The notes beneath the pieces were generated by a model, which was not told the origin of the DNA, did not search any database, and saw only the letters and a list, made by a program, of their open reading frames with translations. DNA of 64,000 nucleotides from Buttiauxella izardii. Its GTDB lineage: Bacteria > Pseudomonadota > Gammaproteobacteria > Enterobacterales > Enterobacteriaceae. Positions 19,294 to 28,816 of this stretch are shown here, piece after piece. Each line of letters opens with the position of its first letter. Within the stretch, counting starts at the first letter, position 1. The position numbers and the translations under genes were made by a program. The stretch spans positions 1 to 64,000 of the forward strand of contig NZ_QZWH01000044.1 in the NCBI RefSeq assembly GCF_003601925.1, in the 5' to 3' direction.

Positions 19294-20549
19294 TGGTTTC
19301 TCCCCTGAATCTCGAGAATTTGCCGGGCGACATGCAGTGCGCCCAACATCGAAACGCCTGCGCCGCAACCTTGTTGAATCGGGTCGAATCCGGCGAGCAC
19401 TGAACCAATGGCAAACAGGTTTTCGATATGCTCCCCGCCGCGCGTGGGATGAAAATGTTCATCGACCGCAACGCCCGCCTGCAAGTAGGGCTGCGGGCTG
19501 AAAAAGTCCTCTTTACTCCAGCCTTCACGCTGCGCAGGCGCATGAACATCAAGGCCAAAAATAGCCTCCCGAATGCCGTTAAATTTCGCTTGCAGGCCAT
19601 TACTGAAAAAACTGCCGCTGGCGAGAACCACATGGTTTGCCCGCAACGGGACGTCGCCGTGATTGCGGGTGAAAACTGCGCTGACATTTTGGTGCTCTAC
19701 TTTTGTCTCCACGACCGCATCGCCCGGCATGACGATTCCGCCCAGCTGCTGGAAACGGCGGCGCAATTGGTGGGACATGCGCATCCCGAGAACCGAAGGC
19801 GGCAGCGTGGGCAACAGGTGCAACGGGCAGGGTAATTGGCTGCTGATATGCTGCCACGCCAGCGAGTTTTCGCTTCCCAGACAAGCCGGAAGGAAAAGGG
19901 CGTCGGTGTTGTGTGCCAGCGTTTTGAGTTCTTCGATAAGCAGTTTTTGCTGCTCCGGCAACTCCAGCACGCGGGCGATATTGGCGGCGCGGAACTCACT
20001 CGGGTTGTTGCGCAGCGTGTCTAAAGCGGGGAGCGTCAGCTCAGCCGTTTTCACTGCGATATTGTCTGCTGCCAGCGAACCGGCGACCAACTCAGCCTGG
20101 AAATCAAGAAAACCGGCGATGCCAACCACCGTAATGTGCCGCCATAGGAGAGGCGCAATCGGCACTTCCTCCGGGCTAAGCCACGTCGCGCGCTGTGTTC
20201 CCAGCGGCGTAATACGCTGATGGTTTTGCTGATAACAGCCCTTGAGCGTGATGTTACAACGGGCAAGCAGCGCTTCGCTTTCAGCGGCATAACGGGCGAC
20301 GTTTGCCGCGCCCATCAGGCTGTAAGGGTGCTCTGGCGCTTGCTGTTTAAGCGCTTCCAGCGCGTTTAACGGTGAGTTCACCGGGCTGCCATCGGGCAAT
20401 TCCGCCAGCAAATCCAGGGAACCCGACGAAAAATGCAGCGCGCTTTGCCCACGGCTGACGATGGCGCACTGCAGCCCCGCTTCTGCGAGGCGAATCCCGC
20501 ATACCAGTCCCGCTAAACCGCCGCCGATAATCAGGGTGTCGAATTTCAT
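19290..20549 (-). CDS. glpB: GlpB, anaerobic glycerol-3-phosphate dehydrogenase subunit B
   Basis: A 419-residue flavoprotein subunit, the E. coli length. The N-terminal dinucleotide fold has IIGGGLAGLVCGIRLAE, then RGQSALHFSSGSLDLL, and near the C-terminus IGSVLAGFDPIQQGCGAG closes the flavin site. The start at 20549 overlaps the glpA stop (ATGA) and matches the family start MxFDT; the nine-residue longer version is unlikely. Confidence 0.94.
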   Translation of the reverse strand: MKFDTLIIGGGLAGLVCGIRLAEAGLQCAIVSRGQSALHFSSGSLDLLAELPDGSPVNSPLNALEALKQQAPEHPYSLMGAANVARYAAESEALLARCNITLKGCYQQNHQRITPLGTQRATWLSPEEVPIAPLLWRHITVVGIAGFLDFQAELVAGSLAADNIAVKTAELTLPALDTLRNNPSEFRAANIARVLELPEQQKLLIEELKTLAHNTDALFLPACLGSENSLAWQHISSQLPCPLHLLPTLPPSVLGMRMSHQLRRRFQQLGGIVMPGDAVVETKVEHQNVSAVFTRNHGDVPLRANHVVLASGSFFSNGLQAKFNGIREAIFGLDVHAPAQREGWSKEDFFSPQPYLQAGVAVDEHFHPTRGGEHIENLFAIGSVLAGFDPIQQGCGAGVSMLGALHVARQILEIQGRNQ

Positions 20550-22165
20550 TGTGCTGTTCCTTTTTTTAGCCCGCACAAACCCTGGTAAACCCAGGCGGTG
20601 AACTCACTTTCCCGCAGCGCATCATCCCAGGCAATCGGGCGGATTCCTTTCCAGCGTTCATTGAGAAAAGTGGAAAGCTGCTCGAGGGATTGAGCGGGTG
20701 TCGAGGCGCCAAAACGTTGTAATAAGCCGGCGGCGCGGCAGGCGCACAATTCTCCCTGGCAAGTACCCATTCCCACGCGGGTGCGGCGGCGTAAATCACC
20801 AAGGTTGCTGACGGCAAGATTATTCACCGCATAACGCACTTCGCCAGCGGTGACGGCTTCGCACTCGCAAACGAGACTGTTGCTCAGTCGGTCGCCTGCC
20901 AATAATTGCCCGGCGCGATCGCCATGACGCCACACCGCTGAGCGGCGAATAGTCAGCGGCAGAGAAATGACTTTGCTCAGTGTTTCTTCCGCCGAGCTTT
21001 CTGAACCCGGGAGCGGCGCGGTTGCAGTTGTGCAAGCCTGGGTATTGCCGAGCTTTTCGCATACCGCGTTGGTCGCCCATTCCGCCATCAAACGATAGGT
21101 CATCAGCTTGCCGCCAGTGATGGTAATGAAGCCTTCCATGCCGTCGCGCTTTGCGTGGTCGAGCAACACAATGCCGCGGCTTGCATTACGCCCGGTAGGA
21201 TCGTTGTCGCTGGCGACCAGCGGACGCACGCCCGCATACGCCCGTAGAATGCGGGTTTGAGCCAGTTTTGGGGCGAGCTTCGAGCCTTCGCGAATCAGGA
21301 TATCGACCTCTTGCGGCGTGACACGCATATTGTCGATTTGGTCGTATTCGATAGGCGTTGAGGTAGTGCCAATCAGGGAAATGGTATCGCCGGGCACCAG
21401 AATATCGGCGTCGGCCGGTTTGCGGCAGCGGTTGATCACCATGTTATTGATGCGATGGCCGAGGATCAGCAGCGATCCCTTGGCGGGCAACATACGCACG
21501 CGCAAATCAGCATATTCCGCGATGCGCTGGCCCCAGATCCCGGCGGCATTCACCACCACGCTGGCGTATAGATCCTGCTGTTGCCCGGTTTGATGGTTGT
21601 AAACGCGCACGCCGCAAACCCGGTCGCCATGGCGAATCAGGCCGGTAACTTCCTGGCCGGTGAGGATTTCAGCGCCGTGTTCCCGGGCATCGAGCATATT
21701 GGCGGCGGTCAGGCGGAAAGGATCCACGGTGCCATCAGGTACACGCACCGCGCCAATCAATTCAGGGTTTGCCGCAGGTTCCAGACGCAAGGCTTCTTTA
21801 GGGTCGATGCGTTGAGCGTCAATCCCTGCGTCCTGGCAAGAGGCGATAAAGATATTCTGTAGGGATAAATCGTCTTCGGGAAGGGTGATAAACAAGCCGT
21901 CGGTGCGTTCGATACAATGGCGAGCGATGCGTTTCAGAATGCGGTTTTCTTCAATACATTCGCGGGCCGATTCGCTGTCCGTCATGGCGTATCGCGCACC
22001 GCTGTGGAGTAAGCCGTGGTTTCGCCCGGTCGCCCCGGTGGCGATATCGTGCCGTTCCAGCAATAACGTTTGTAACCCACGCCGGGCACAGTCGCGGGCA
22101 ATTCCCGCACCGGTTGCCCCCCCGCCAATAATGATCACATCTCTCTCTTTGCATCCCGTCGCCAT
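20546..22165 (-). CDS. glpA: GlpA, anaerobic glycerol-3-phosphate dehydrogenase catalytic subunit
   Basis: A 539-residue FAD enzyme oxidising sn-glycerol 3-phosphate to dihydroxyacetone phosphate under anaerobic conditions. It has IIIGGGATGAGIARD (FAD), TGATGRNHGLLHSGARYA and the C-terminal BFD-like [2Fe-2S] domain with VCECEAVT and GTCQGELCACRA. The start at 22165 has CAGGAG six bases upstream and gives the family-like N-terminus; two upstream ATG codons in the frame are less well placed. First gene of glpABC, divergent from glpT. Confidence 0.95.
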   Translation of the reverse strand: MATGCKERDVIIIGGGATGAGIARDCARRGLQTLLLERHDIATGATGRNHGLLHSGARYAMTDSESARECIEENRILKRIARHCIERTDGLFITLPEDDLSLQNIFIASCQDAGIDAQRIDPKEALRLEPAANPELIGAVRVPDGTVDPFRLTAANMLDAREHGAEILTGQEVTGLIRHGDRVCGVRVYNHQTGQQQDLYASVVVNAAGIWGQRIAEYADLRVRMLPAKGSLLILGHRINNMVINRCRKPADADILVPGDTISLIGTTSTPIEYDQIDNMRVTPQEVDILIREGSKLAPKLAQTRILRAYAGVRPLVASDNDPTGRNASRGIVLLDHAKRDGMEGFITITGGKLMTYRLMAEWATNAVCEKLGNTQACTTATAPLPGSESSAEETLSKVISLPLTIRRSAVWRHGDRAGQLLAGDRLSNSLVCECEAVTAGEVRYAVNNLAVSNLGDLRRRTRVGMGTCQGELCACRAAGLLQRFGASTPAQSLEQLSTFLNERWKGIRPIAWDDALRESEFTAWVYQGLCGLKKGTAQ

Positions 22166-22218
22166 GCTCATCTCCTGAAAAATTCTCTTGAGTGACATTC
22201 AGCCACAAATCACTTTCT

Positions 22219-22260
22219 CAATGTTTGATATCGAGCAAATTCGAGCATAAATCGAAAGCA
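22219..22260. promoter_or_regulatory. Candidate GlpR operators between glpA and glpT
   Basis: ATGTTTGATATCGAGCAAAT and the adjacent TTCGAGCATAAATCGAAAG carry repeated TTCGAGCAT-like half-sites, the form of the GlpR (glycerol-3-phosphate repressor) operator. They are placed as in E. coli between the divergent glpA and glpT genes. Confidence 0.65.
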
Positions 22261-22310
22261 AAGTGTGATGTCATGCACCTTTTCGATGATTTGTAATAAA
22301 AATGTAATAT

Positions 22311-22330
22311 GTTGTGGGGTGTTTCACATC
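22311..22330. promoter_or_regulatory. Candidate CRP site upstream of glpT
   Basis: TGTGG-N6-TCACA at 22313-22328 fits the CRP consensus with one mismatch. A second weaker half-site, AAGTGTGATGTCATGCACC, lies at about 22260. Catabolite control of glp genes is established in E. coli. Confidence 0.6.
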
Positions 22331-22404
22331 AACTCACCGGGATAATCCTTAACATGCGCTCGCAAATGAACATTGCCTGATAAACAATTGCCACGGAGGC
22401 ATTT

Positions 22405-23763
22405 ATGCTGAGCATTTTCAAACCTGCCGCACACCAGCCACGGCTGAAGAGCGAGCACGTCGATCCCACTTATAAACGCCTGCGCTGGCAAATCTTCATG
22501 GGGATTTTCTTCGGTTACGCGGCCTATTATCTGGTGCGTAAAAACTTCACCCTGGCGATGCCGTATCTCATCGAACAAGGTTTCTCGCGTGGGGATTTAG
22601 GATTCGCGCTTTCCGGGATTTCCATCGCTTACGGCTTCTCAAAATTCATTATGGGGTCGGTTTCTGACCGCTCGAATCCACGCGTTTTCTTACCCGCCGG
22701 TTTGATTCTGGCGGCAGCGGTGATGCTGTTTATGGGGTTTGTTCCCTGGGCGACATCGAGCATCGCGGTGATGTTTGTGCTGCTGTTTTTATGCGGCTGG
22801 TTCCAGGGGATGGGCTGGCCACCGTGTGGGCGTACCATGGTGCACTGGTGGTCGAAGAAAGAGCGTGGCGGAATTGTCTCCGTCTGGAACTGCGCGCATA
22901 ACGTCGGCGGTGGCCTGCCGCCGTTGCTGTTCTTGCTCGGGATGGCGTGGTTTAACGACTGGCATGCGGCACTTTATATGCCGGCCTTTGCGGCGATTCT
23001 GGTGGCGCTGATTGCCTTTGGTTTAATGCGCGATACCCCGCAATCCTGCGGTCTGCCGCCCATTGAAGAGTACAAAAACGATTACCCTGACGACTACAAT
23101 GAAAAAACAGAAGAAGAGCTGACGGCGAAGCAAATCTTCATGCAGTACGTTTTCCCCAACCGCCTGCTGTGGTACATCGCCATTGCCAACGTTTTCGTCT
23201 ATTTACTGCGTTACGGCATTCTCGACTGGTCGCCAACGTATTTGAAAGAAGTGAAGCACTTCGCGCTGGATAAATCGTCCTGGGCTTACTTCCTTTATGA
23301 GTATGCCGGGATACCGGGAACGCTGCTGTGTGGCTGGATGTCGGACAAAGTGTTCCGCGGCAACCGTGGCGCAACCGGCGTGTTCTTTATGATTCTGGTG
23401 ACCATCGCGACAGTCGTTTACTGGCTCAACCCGCCGGGAAATCCGGGCGTGGATATGGCCTGTATGATTGTGATTGGCTTCCTGATCTACGGCCCGGTGA
23501 TGCTGATTGGCCTGCACGCGCTGGAACTGGCACCGAAAAAAGCAGCGGGAACGGCAGCGGGCTTTACCGGCCTGTTCGGCTACCTCGGTGGTTCGGTCGC
23601 CGCCAGCGCCATTGTGGGTTACACGGTTGATTTCTTCGGCTGGGATGGCGGCTTTATGGTGATGATCGGCGGCAGTATTATGGCCGTGGTTTTGTTGCTG
23701 GTGGTGATGGTGGGTGAGAACAAACATCATCAGGAAATGAAAGCGCGGGAAGATAAAGGTTAA
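22405..23763 (+). CDS. glpT: GlpT, glycerol-3-phosphate:phosphate antiporter
   Basis: A 452-residue major facilitator superfamily transporter (organophosphate:Pi antiporter) of the inner membrane, the E. coli length, with 12 helices. Diagnostic blocks are [50 protein letters not shown] and [15 protein letters not shown]. It also imports fosfomycin. The start is ATG after CGGAGGC. It is normally followed by glpQ, but here by a repeat hairpin and the convergent yfaE. Confidence 0.96.
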   Translation: MLSIFKPAAHQPRLKSEHVDPTYKRLRWQIFMGIFFGYAAYYLVRKNFTLAMPYLIEQGFSRGDLGFALSGISIAYGFSKFIMGSVSDRSNPRVFLPAGLILAAAVMLFMGFVPWATSSIAVMFVLLFLCGWFQGMGWPPCGRTMVHWWSKKERGGIVSVWNCAHNVGGGLPPLLFLLGMAWFNDWHAALYMPAFAAILVALIAFGLMRDTPQSCGLPPIEEYKNDYPDDYNEKTEEELTAKQIFMQYVFPNRLLWYIAIANVFVYLLRYGILDWSPTYLKEVKHFALDKSSWAYFLYEYAGIPGTLLCGWMSDKVFRGNRGATGVFFMILVTIATVVYWLNPPGNPGVDMACMIVIGFLIYGPVMLIGLHALELAPKKAAGTAAGFTGLFGYLGGSVAASAIVGYTVDFFGWDGGFMVMIGGSIMAVVLLLVVMVGENKHHQEMKAREDKG

Positions 23764-23829
23764 AGCGTCAAAGGAATGACGCTGTGCTTATCCGACCTAC
23801 GACCGCGGTTGTAGGCTGGGTAAGCGTTA
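23764..23829. repeat. REP/BIME-like hairpins between glpT and yfaE
   Basis: AGCGTCA/TGACGCT (23764-23783) is followed by a CTTATCCGACCTACGACC / GGTTGTAGG stem and GGGTAAGCG, the REP signature. It probably acts as a bidirectional 3' boundary for the convergent genes. Confidence 0.7.
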
Positions 23830-24081
23830 CATCTCGATTTCTATATCGCCCTGCGCCTGGCAGCAGCAGGGAAGAATTTCACCGGGCTGGATAAACGCCA
23901 GCGGTTCCGTCAACCACTTCACTTCGCCTGCCACTAAGCGAGTACGGCACGAGCCGCAATAACCGGCGCGGCATTGATACTCGACGGCGACCTGGTGGGA
24001 TTCCAGTGTCGCCAGCAGGGAAGGGTGTTCTTCGTGGCACAAAAGCTGTGCCCCAGTGATGCGTAACGTAATGCGGCTCAT
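23827..24081 (-). CDS. yfaE: YfaE, [2Fe-2S] ferredoxin for NrdB cofactor maintenance
   Basis: An 84-residue plant-type ferredoxin. The cluster ligands are in YQCRAGYCGSCRTRL (C-x4-C-x2-C) plus a downstream cysteine in LPCCCQ. In E. coli YfaE reduces and reassembles the diferric-tyrosyl radical site of NrdB. It starts three bases after the nrdB stop, so it is the third gene of nrdAB-yfaE. Confidence 0.94.
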   Translation of the reverse strand: MSRITLRITGAQLLCHEEHPSLLATLESHQVAVEYQCRAGYCGSCRTRLVAGEVKWLTEPLAFIQPGEILPCCCQAQGDIEIEM

Positions 24082-24084
24082 GGC

Positions 24085-25215
24085 TTAGAGCTGGAAATTG
24101 CTCAGGTCATCGGCGTCAATATTGGAGTCAATCTGACCTACCAGATAAGAACTCACTTCCACTTCCTGCGGTGCAACCTGCACGTTGTCTGAAACCAACC
24201 AGGCATTGATCCATGGAATTGGGTTAGAGCGAGTTTTGAATGGCAAATCGAGGCCGACAGCCTGCATACGGATGTTGGTAATGTAATCAACATACTGGCA
24301 CAGAATGTCTTTATTCAGACCAATCATCGAACCATCGCGGAACAAGTAGCTTGCCCACTCTTTTTCTTGTTCGGCAGCCAACACGAACAGGTCGTAACAT
24401 TCCTGGCGGCATTCCAGCGCGATTTCTGCCATTTCCGGGTCGTCTTCACCAGAACGCATCAGGTTCAGCATGTGCTGAGTGCCGGTTAAATGCAGCGCTT
24501 CGTCACGGGCAATCAGCTTGATGATTTTGGCGTTGCCTTCCATCAGTTCACGCTCGGCGAAAGCGAACGAGCAAGCGAAGCTAACGTAAAAGCGAATCGC
24601 TTCCAGCGCGTTCACGCTCATCAGGCACAGATACAGTTGGCGTTTCAGGGCGCGCAGATTCACGGTCACGGTTTTGCCGTTTACGTTGTGCGTGCCTTCG
24701 CCCAGTAGATGCCAGTAGCTGGTCATTTCAATCAGCGTGTCGTAGTAACCAGAGATATCTTTCGCGCGCTTTAAGATTTCCTGGTTAGTGACGATATCGT
24801 CAAACACGATCGCCGGATCGTTGACGATATTACGGATGATGTGGGTGTAAGAACGCGAGTGGATGGTTTCGGAGAACGCCCACGTTTCAACCCAGGTTTC
24901 CAGTTCAGGAATGGAAATCAGCGGCAACAGCGCCACGTTCGGGCTACGGCCTTGAATGGAGTCCAGCAGCGTCTGATATTTCAGGTTGCTGATGAAGATG
25001 TGTTTTTCGTGATCGGGCAGCGCCTGGTAATCGATGCGGTCGCGGGAAACGTCCACTTCTTCCGGACGCCAGAAGAAGGAGAGTTGCTTTTCGATCAGCT
25101 TTTCGAAGATGTCATATTTTTGCTGGTCGTAGCGTGCCACGTTCACCGGCTGGCCGAAGAACATCGGCTCCGCAAGTTGATCGTTTTTCGTCTGTGAAAA
25201 AGTGGTGTATGCCAT
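24085..25215 (-). CDS. nrdB: NrdB, class Ia ribonucleotide reductase beta subunit
   Basis: A 376-residue R2 subunit carrying the diiron-tyrosyl radical (E. coli 376). The radical tyrosine is in [10 protein letters not shown] (Tyr123 counting Met), with iron ligands in the [14 protein letters not shown] and [12 protein letters not shown] helices. The C-terminal DDLSNFQL is the R1-docking tail. It is separated from nrdA by an 81-base spacer with a strong inverted repeat. Confidence 0.97.
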   Translation of the reverse strand: MAYTTFSQTKNDQLAEPMFFGQPVNVARYDQQKYDIFEKLIEKQLSFFWRPEEVDVSRDRIDYQALPDHEKHIFISNLKYQTLLDSIQGRSPNVALLPLISIPELETWVETWAFSETIHSRSYTHIIRNIVNDPAIVFDDIVTNQEILKRAKDISGYYDTLIEMTSYWHLLGEGTHNVNGKTVTVNLRALKRQLYLCLMSVNALEAIRFYVSFACSFAFAERELMEGNAKIIKLIARDEALHLTGTQHMLNLMRSGEDDPEMAEIALECRQECYDLFVLAAEQEKEWASYLFRDGSMIGLNKDILCQYVDYITNIRMQAVGLDLPFKTRSNPIPWINAWLVSDNVQVAPQEVEVSSYLVGQIDSNIDADDLSNFQL

Positions 25216-25240
25216 GAAATGGGGTCCTGTTGTTCTTGCT

Positions 25241-25282
25241 TCACCCTCATCCCAACCCTCTCCCGGAGGGAGAGGGGACGAG
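25241..25282. repeat. GC-rich inverted repeat in the nrdA-nrdB spacer
   Basis: CCCTCTCCC (25256-25264), a GGA loop and GGGAGAGGG (25268-25276) make a perfect 9-base stem, preceded by TCACCCTCATCCCAA. The type CCCTC(A/T)CCC...CCCTCTCCC...GGGAGAGGG is a familiar dispersed enterobacterial palindrome. Inside the operon it could stabilise the upstream message or dampen nrdB. Confidence 0.8.
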
Positions 25283-25296
25283 AAAAGGGAGGATTA

Positions 25297-27582
25297 TCAG
25301 ATCTTACATGCGCCGCTTTCGCAGCCATCGTCCTGGATTGAAGGCGCCAGGTCGTCTTGCGCATCTTCCGCGCCGTCGCGGGTGTTCTGATAGTAAAGCG
25401 TTTTGACACCGAATTTATAGGCGGTGAGCAAATCTTTGAGCAATTGCTGCATCGGCACTTTGCCAGACGGGAAGCGCGTCGGGTCGTAGTTGGTGTTTGC
25501 AGAGATCGACTGGTCGATAAATTTCTGCATCAAACCGACTAATTGCAGATAACCGTCGTTATTCGGCAGATCCCACAGCAGCTCGTAGTTGTCTTTCAGT
25601 TTTTCGTAATCTGGCACCACTTGACGCAGGATCCCGTCTTTCGACGCTTTAATGCTGATATGGCCGCGTGGTGGCTCGATACCGTTCGTCGCGTTAGAAA
25701 TCTGCGATGAGGTTTCAGACGGCATTAACGCAGAAAGTGTTGAGTTACGCAGGCCGTGAGTCTTGATTGACTCACGCAGCGTTTCCCAGTCCAGATGCAG
25801 CGGCTCGTTGCTGATCACATCCAGGTCTTTCTTATAAGTGTCGATTGGCAGGATGCCTTGTGCATACGTGGTTTCGTTGAACCACAGGCAAGGGCCTTGC
25901 TCTTTAGCCAGTTCGTTCGAGGCTTTCAACAGATAATATTGAATCGCTTCGAAGGTTTTGTGCGTCAGGTTGTTGGCGCTACCGTCGGAATAACGCACGC
26001 CATTTTTCGCCAGGTAATAAGCGAAGTTAATCACGCCCACGCCCAGCGTACGGCGGCCCATTGCACCACGTTTCGCGGCAACGATTGGGTAATCCTGGTA
26101 ATCGAGCAGGGCATCCAGCGCACGTACCGCCAGAATCGACAGTTCTTCCAGCTCATCCAGGCTTTCGATTGCGCCCAGGTTGAAGGCAGACAACGTACAC
26201 AGCGCGATTTCACCGTCTTCGTCGTTGATGTCATTCATTGGTTTGGTCGGCAGCGCGATTTCCAGGCACAGGTTTGACTGGCGAACCGGCGCGATAGCCG
26301 GATCAAACGGGCTGTGGGTGTTGCAGTGGTCAACGTTCTGAATGTAGATACGGCCAGTTGAAGCACGTTCCTGCATCATTAAAGAGAACAGTTCAGCCGC
26401 TTTCACGCGCTGTTTACGAATGCTGTCGTCTTTTTCGTATTTGGTGTACAGCTGCTCGAATTTGTCCTGATCGGCAAAGAATGCGTCGTACAGGCCAGGA
26501 ACGTCAGACGGGCTGAACAGGGTGATGTCTTCGCCTTTCAACAAACGGGTGTACATCAGTTTGTTGATTTGCACGCCGTAATCCATATGGCGCACGCGGT
26601 TGCCTTCAACACCACGGTTGTTTTTCAGCACCAGCAGGCTTTCCACTTCCAGGTGCCACATTGGGTAGAACAGTGTCGCAGCACCGCCACGCACGCCGCC
26701 CTGAGAGCAGGATTTCACTGCGGTCTGGAAGTGTTTGTAGAACGGGATACAACCGGTATGGAACGCTTCACCGCCGCGAATTGGGCTGCCCAGCGCACGA
26801 ATGCGACCGGCGTTGATGCCGATGCCCGCACGTTGGGAAACGTATTTCACAATCGCGCTGGAAGTGGCGTTGATTGAATCCAGGCTGTCGCCGCACTCGA
26901 TCAGCACGCAAGAGCTGAACTGGCGAGTCGGGGTGCGCACGCCAGACATAATCGGCGTCGGCAGAGAAATTTTGAACGTAGAAACCGCATCGTAGAAACG
27001 CTTCACGTAGCTCAGACGCGTTTCACGCGGGTAGCCGGAGAACAGGCACGCGGCAACCAGAATATAGAGGAACTGAGCGCTCTCGTAGATTTCGCCGGTG
27101 ACACGGTTTTGAACCAGGTATTTACCTTCAAGCTGCTTCACCGCCGCATAAGAGAAGCTCATGTCGCGGTCGTGGTCGAGGTAATCGTCCATCTGCTTGA
27201 ACTCTTCTTCCGTGTAGTCTTCCAGCAGATGTCTATCGTATTTGCCCATCTCAACCATGTTCACAATATGGTTGTAGAGTTTAGGCGGCTCGAACTCACC
27301 GTAAGCTTTTTTACGCAGATGGAAAACGGCCAGGCGCGCAGCCAGGTACTGGTAATCAGGCGCTTCACGGGAGATTAAATCTGCCGCCGCCTTGATGATG
27401 GTTTCATGAATGTCAGAAGTTTTGATGCCGTCATAAAACTGAATGTGCGAGCGCAGTTCAACCTGTGAAACGGATACGTTATTTAAGCCTTCGGCGGCCC
27501 AATCCAGAACTCGGTGGATTTTATCCAGATCGATGCGCTCAGTGCGACCGTCACGTTTTGTAACCAGCAGACTCTGATTCAT
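25297..27582 (-). CDS. nrdA: NrdA, class Ia ribonucleotide reductase alpha subunit
   Basis: A 761-residue catalytic subunit reducing ribonucleoside diphosphates, the E. coli length. The N-terminal ATP cone (1-95) contains VTKRDGRTERIDLDKI. Active-site cysteines are in SSCVLIECGDS and NLCLEIALP, and the C-terminal redox pair in CESGAC. The start at 27582 matches MNQ-LLVTKRDG; the longer frame is intergenic. The promoter carries NrdR and DnaA boxes. Confidence 0.97.
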   Translation of the reverse strand: MNQSLLVTKRDGRTERIDLDKIHRVLDWAAEGLNNVSVSQVELRSHIQFYDGIKTSDIHETIIKAAADLISREAPDYQYLAARLAVFHLRKKAYGEFEPPKLYNHIVNMVEMGKYDRHLLEDYTEEEFKQMDDYLDHDRDMSFSYAAVKQLEGKYLVQNRVTGEIYESAQFLYILVAACLFSGYPRETRLSYVKRFYDAVSTFKISLPTPIMSGVRTPTRQFSSCVLIECGDSLDSINATSSAIVKYVSQRAGIGINAGRIRALGSPIRGGEAFHTGCIPFYKHFQTAVKSCSQGGVRGGAATLFYPMWHLEVESLLVLKNNRGVEGNRVRHMDYGVQINKLMYTRLLKGEDITLFSPSDVPGLYDAFFADQDKFEQLYTKYEKDDSIRKQRVKAAELFSLMMQERASTGRIYIQNVDHCNTHSPFDPAIAPVRQSNLCLEIALPTKPMNDINDEDGEIALCTLSAFNLGAIESLDELEELSILAVRALDALLDYQDYPIVAAKRGAMGRRTLGVGVINFAYYLAKNGVRYSDGSANNLTHKTFEAIQYYLLKASNELAKEQGPCLWFNETTYAQGILPIDTYKKDLDVISNEPLHLDWETLRESIKTHGLRNSTLSALMPSETSSQISNATNGIEPPRGHISIKASKDGILRQVVPDYEKLKDNYELLWDLPNNDGYLQLVGLMQKFIDQSISANTNYDPTRFPSGKVPMQQLLKDLLTAYKFGVKTLYYQNTRDGAEDAQDDLAPSIQDDGCESGACKI

Positions 27583-27620
27583 GTGAGTGTGTACCTGTCC
27601 GTGAAATGAAAAATACCCCG

Positions 27621-27661
27621 TGTTATCCACAGTTAGCAACTTGTGGCTAACCTTGTGGATA
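27621..27661. promoter_or_regulatory. Paired DnaA boxes upstream of nrdA
   Basis: TTATCCACA (27621-27629) and the inverted TTGTGGATAA (27652-27661) are two perfect DnaA boxes 39-79 bases before the nrdA ATG. DnaA control of nrdAB is established in E. coli and ties dNTP supply to replication initiation. Confidence 0.85.
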
Positions 27662-27662
27662 A

Positions 27663-27709
27663 ATACTATATGTAGGGGGTTATGGATTACTTGATCACTA
27701 TATGGTGAG
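27663..27709. promoter_or_regulatory. Tandem NrdR boxes upstream of nrdA
   Basis: ATACTATATGTAGGGG (27663-27678) and ATCACTATATGGTGAG (27694-27709) resemble the NrdR consensus acaCwatATaTwGtgt. Their centres are 31 bases apart, three helical turns, as expected for cooperative NrdR repression. The rest of the 27583-27936 gap holds no gene. Confidence 0.75.
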
Positions 27710-27876
27710 TATTCTAGTAACTAATCGGCTGAGAACAAGTATTGATTTCGGCAACGATTTGAGGTTGTGACAAGCAGAATTTCGCTAAGTCCACGTCACG
27801 TAAGGCCTGTGACAATTGTCAATGGGATGCAAAAAAAATGATATTTTTGATCGAGTGCTGATTTCTTAAACTTAAT

Positions 27877-27905
27877 GGATAATTGCGCAACTTGATGTTG
27901 CGCAA
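27877..27905. terminator. Stem-loop downstream of ubiG
   Basis: TTGCGCAAC (27877) pairs with GTTGCGCAA around a short loop TTGAT, with flanking A/T pairs, 30-60 bases past the ubiG stop. It is a likely 3' boundary for ubiG; the T tract is better on the plus strand. Confidence 0.55.
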
Positions 27906-27936
27906 TTTTCATCTTATTAACTTATGACGAGCAGGG

Positions 27937-28656
27937 TTAACCCTGGGTATGCAGCATGTAGTTCACGTCAACGCCTGGCGCGAGTTTGAACGTATTGGTC
28001 AGCGGATTGAAATGTAAGCCGGTCATGTGACGTTCGCGCAGTTGCGTTTCATCCACCCAGGAGAGCAATTCCGCAGGTTTGATGAATTTCTTAATGTCGT
28101 GCGTGCCTTTTGGCACCATGCGCAGAATGTATTCCGCGCCTACCACCGCCATCAGCCAGGATTTGCCGTTACGGTTCAGGGTGGAGAAGAAGACGTGGCC
28201 GCCAGGTTTCACCAGTTTTGCGCAGGCCGCCACCACTGATTTCGGGTCGGGAACGTGTTCGAGCATTTCCATGCAGGTCACCACGTCATACTTCCCGGCA
28301 AATTTATCAGCGTGTTGTTCAACGGTTTCCTGAACGTAATCGACGTGAATGCCGCTTTCCAGCGCGTGGAGTTTAGCCACTTGCAGCGGCTCGAAGCCCA
28401 TATCCAGCCCGGTCACGTTTGCACCTTCACGCGCCATGCTTTCAGCCAGAATCCCGCCGCCGCAGCCGACATCAAGCACCGTTTTACCGAACAAACCGTC
28501 GGCGCGCTGGCTGATATAGCCCAAACGCAGCGGATTGATGCGGTGTAACGGTTTAAATTCGCCTTCTAAATCCCACCAGCGCGAGGCAACGGCTTCGAAT
28601 TTGGCGATTTCATCATGGTCAACGTTCTGGATTACCGGCTGGTTTTCGGCATTCAT
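27937..28656 (-). CDS. ubiG: UbiG, ubiquinone biosynthesis O-methyltransferase
   Basis: A 239-residue SAM-dependent enzyme performing both O-methylations in ubiquinone synthesis. Motif I is [20 protein letters not shown], with [12 protein letters not shown] and [11 protein letters not shown] following. The start at 28656 matches E. coli MNAE; the 16-residue extension is not conserved. It is divergent from gyrA, as in E. coli. Confidence 0.95.
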   Translation of the reverse strand: MNAENQPVIQNVDHDEIAKFEAVASRWWDLEGEFKPLHRINPLRLGYISQRADGLFGKTVLDVGCGGGILAESMAREGANVTGLDMGFEPLQVAKLHALESGIHVDYVQETVEQHADKFAGKYDVVTCMEMLEHVPDPKSVVAACAKLVKPGGHVFFSTLNRNGKSWLMAVVGAEYILRMVPKGTHDIKKFIKPAELLSWVDETQLRERHMTGLHFNPLTNTFKLAPGVDVNYMLHTQG

Positions 28657-28763
28657 GGGGCTACTCACTCCTTGTTCGTTTCGTGGCGGGAGTATATCAG
28701 TCAAATCCCACGAATAAAGCCTCTACGCAATCGTGTTCTGGTTTCCCCACACCTGGGGGTTTG

Positions 28764-28772
28764 TGTTATAAT
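28764..28772 (+). promoter_or_regulatory. gyrA extended -10 promoter
   Basis: TGTTATAAT is a perfect extended -10 (TGn plus TATAAT at 28767-28772), 44 bases before the gyrA ATG. The -35 area is weak and GC-rich. E. coli gyr promoters depend on the -10 region for induction by DNA relaxation. Confidence 0.75.
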
Positions 28773-28816
28773 TTGCGACCTTTGAATCCGGGACACAGTA
28801 GAGGGATAGCGGATAC

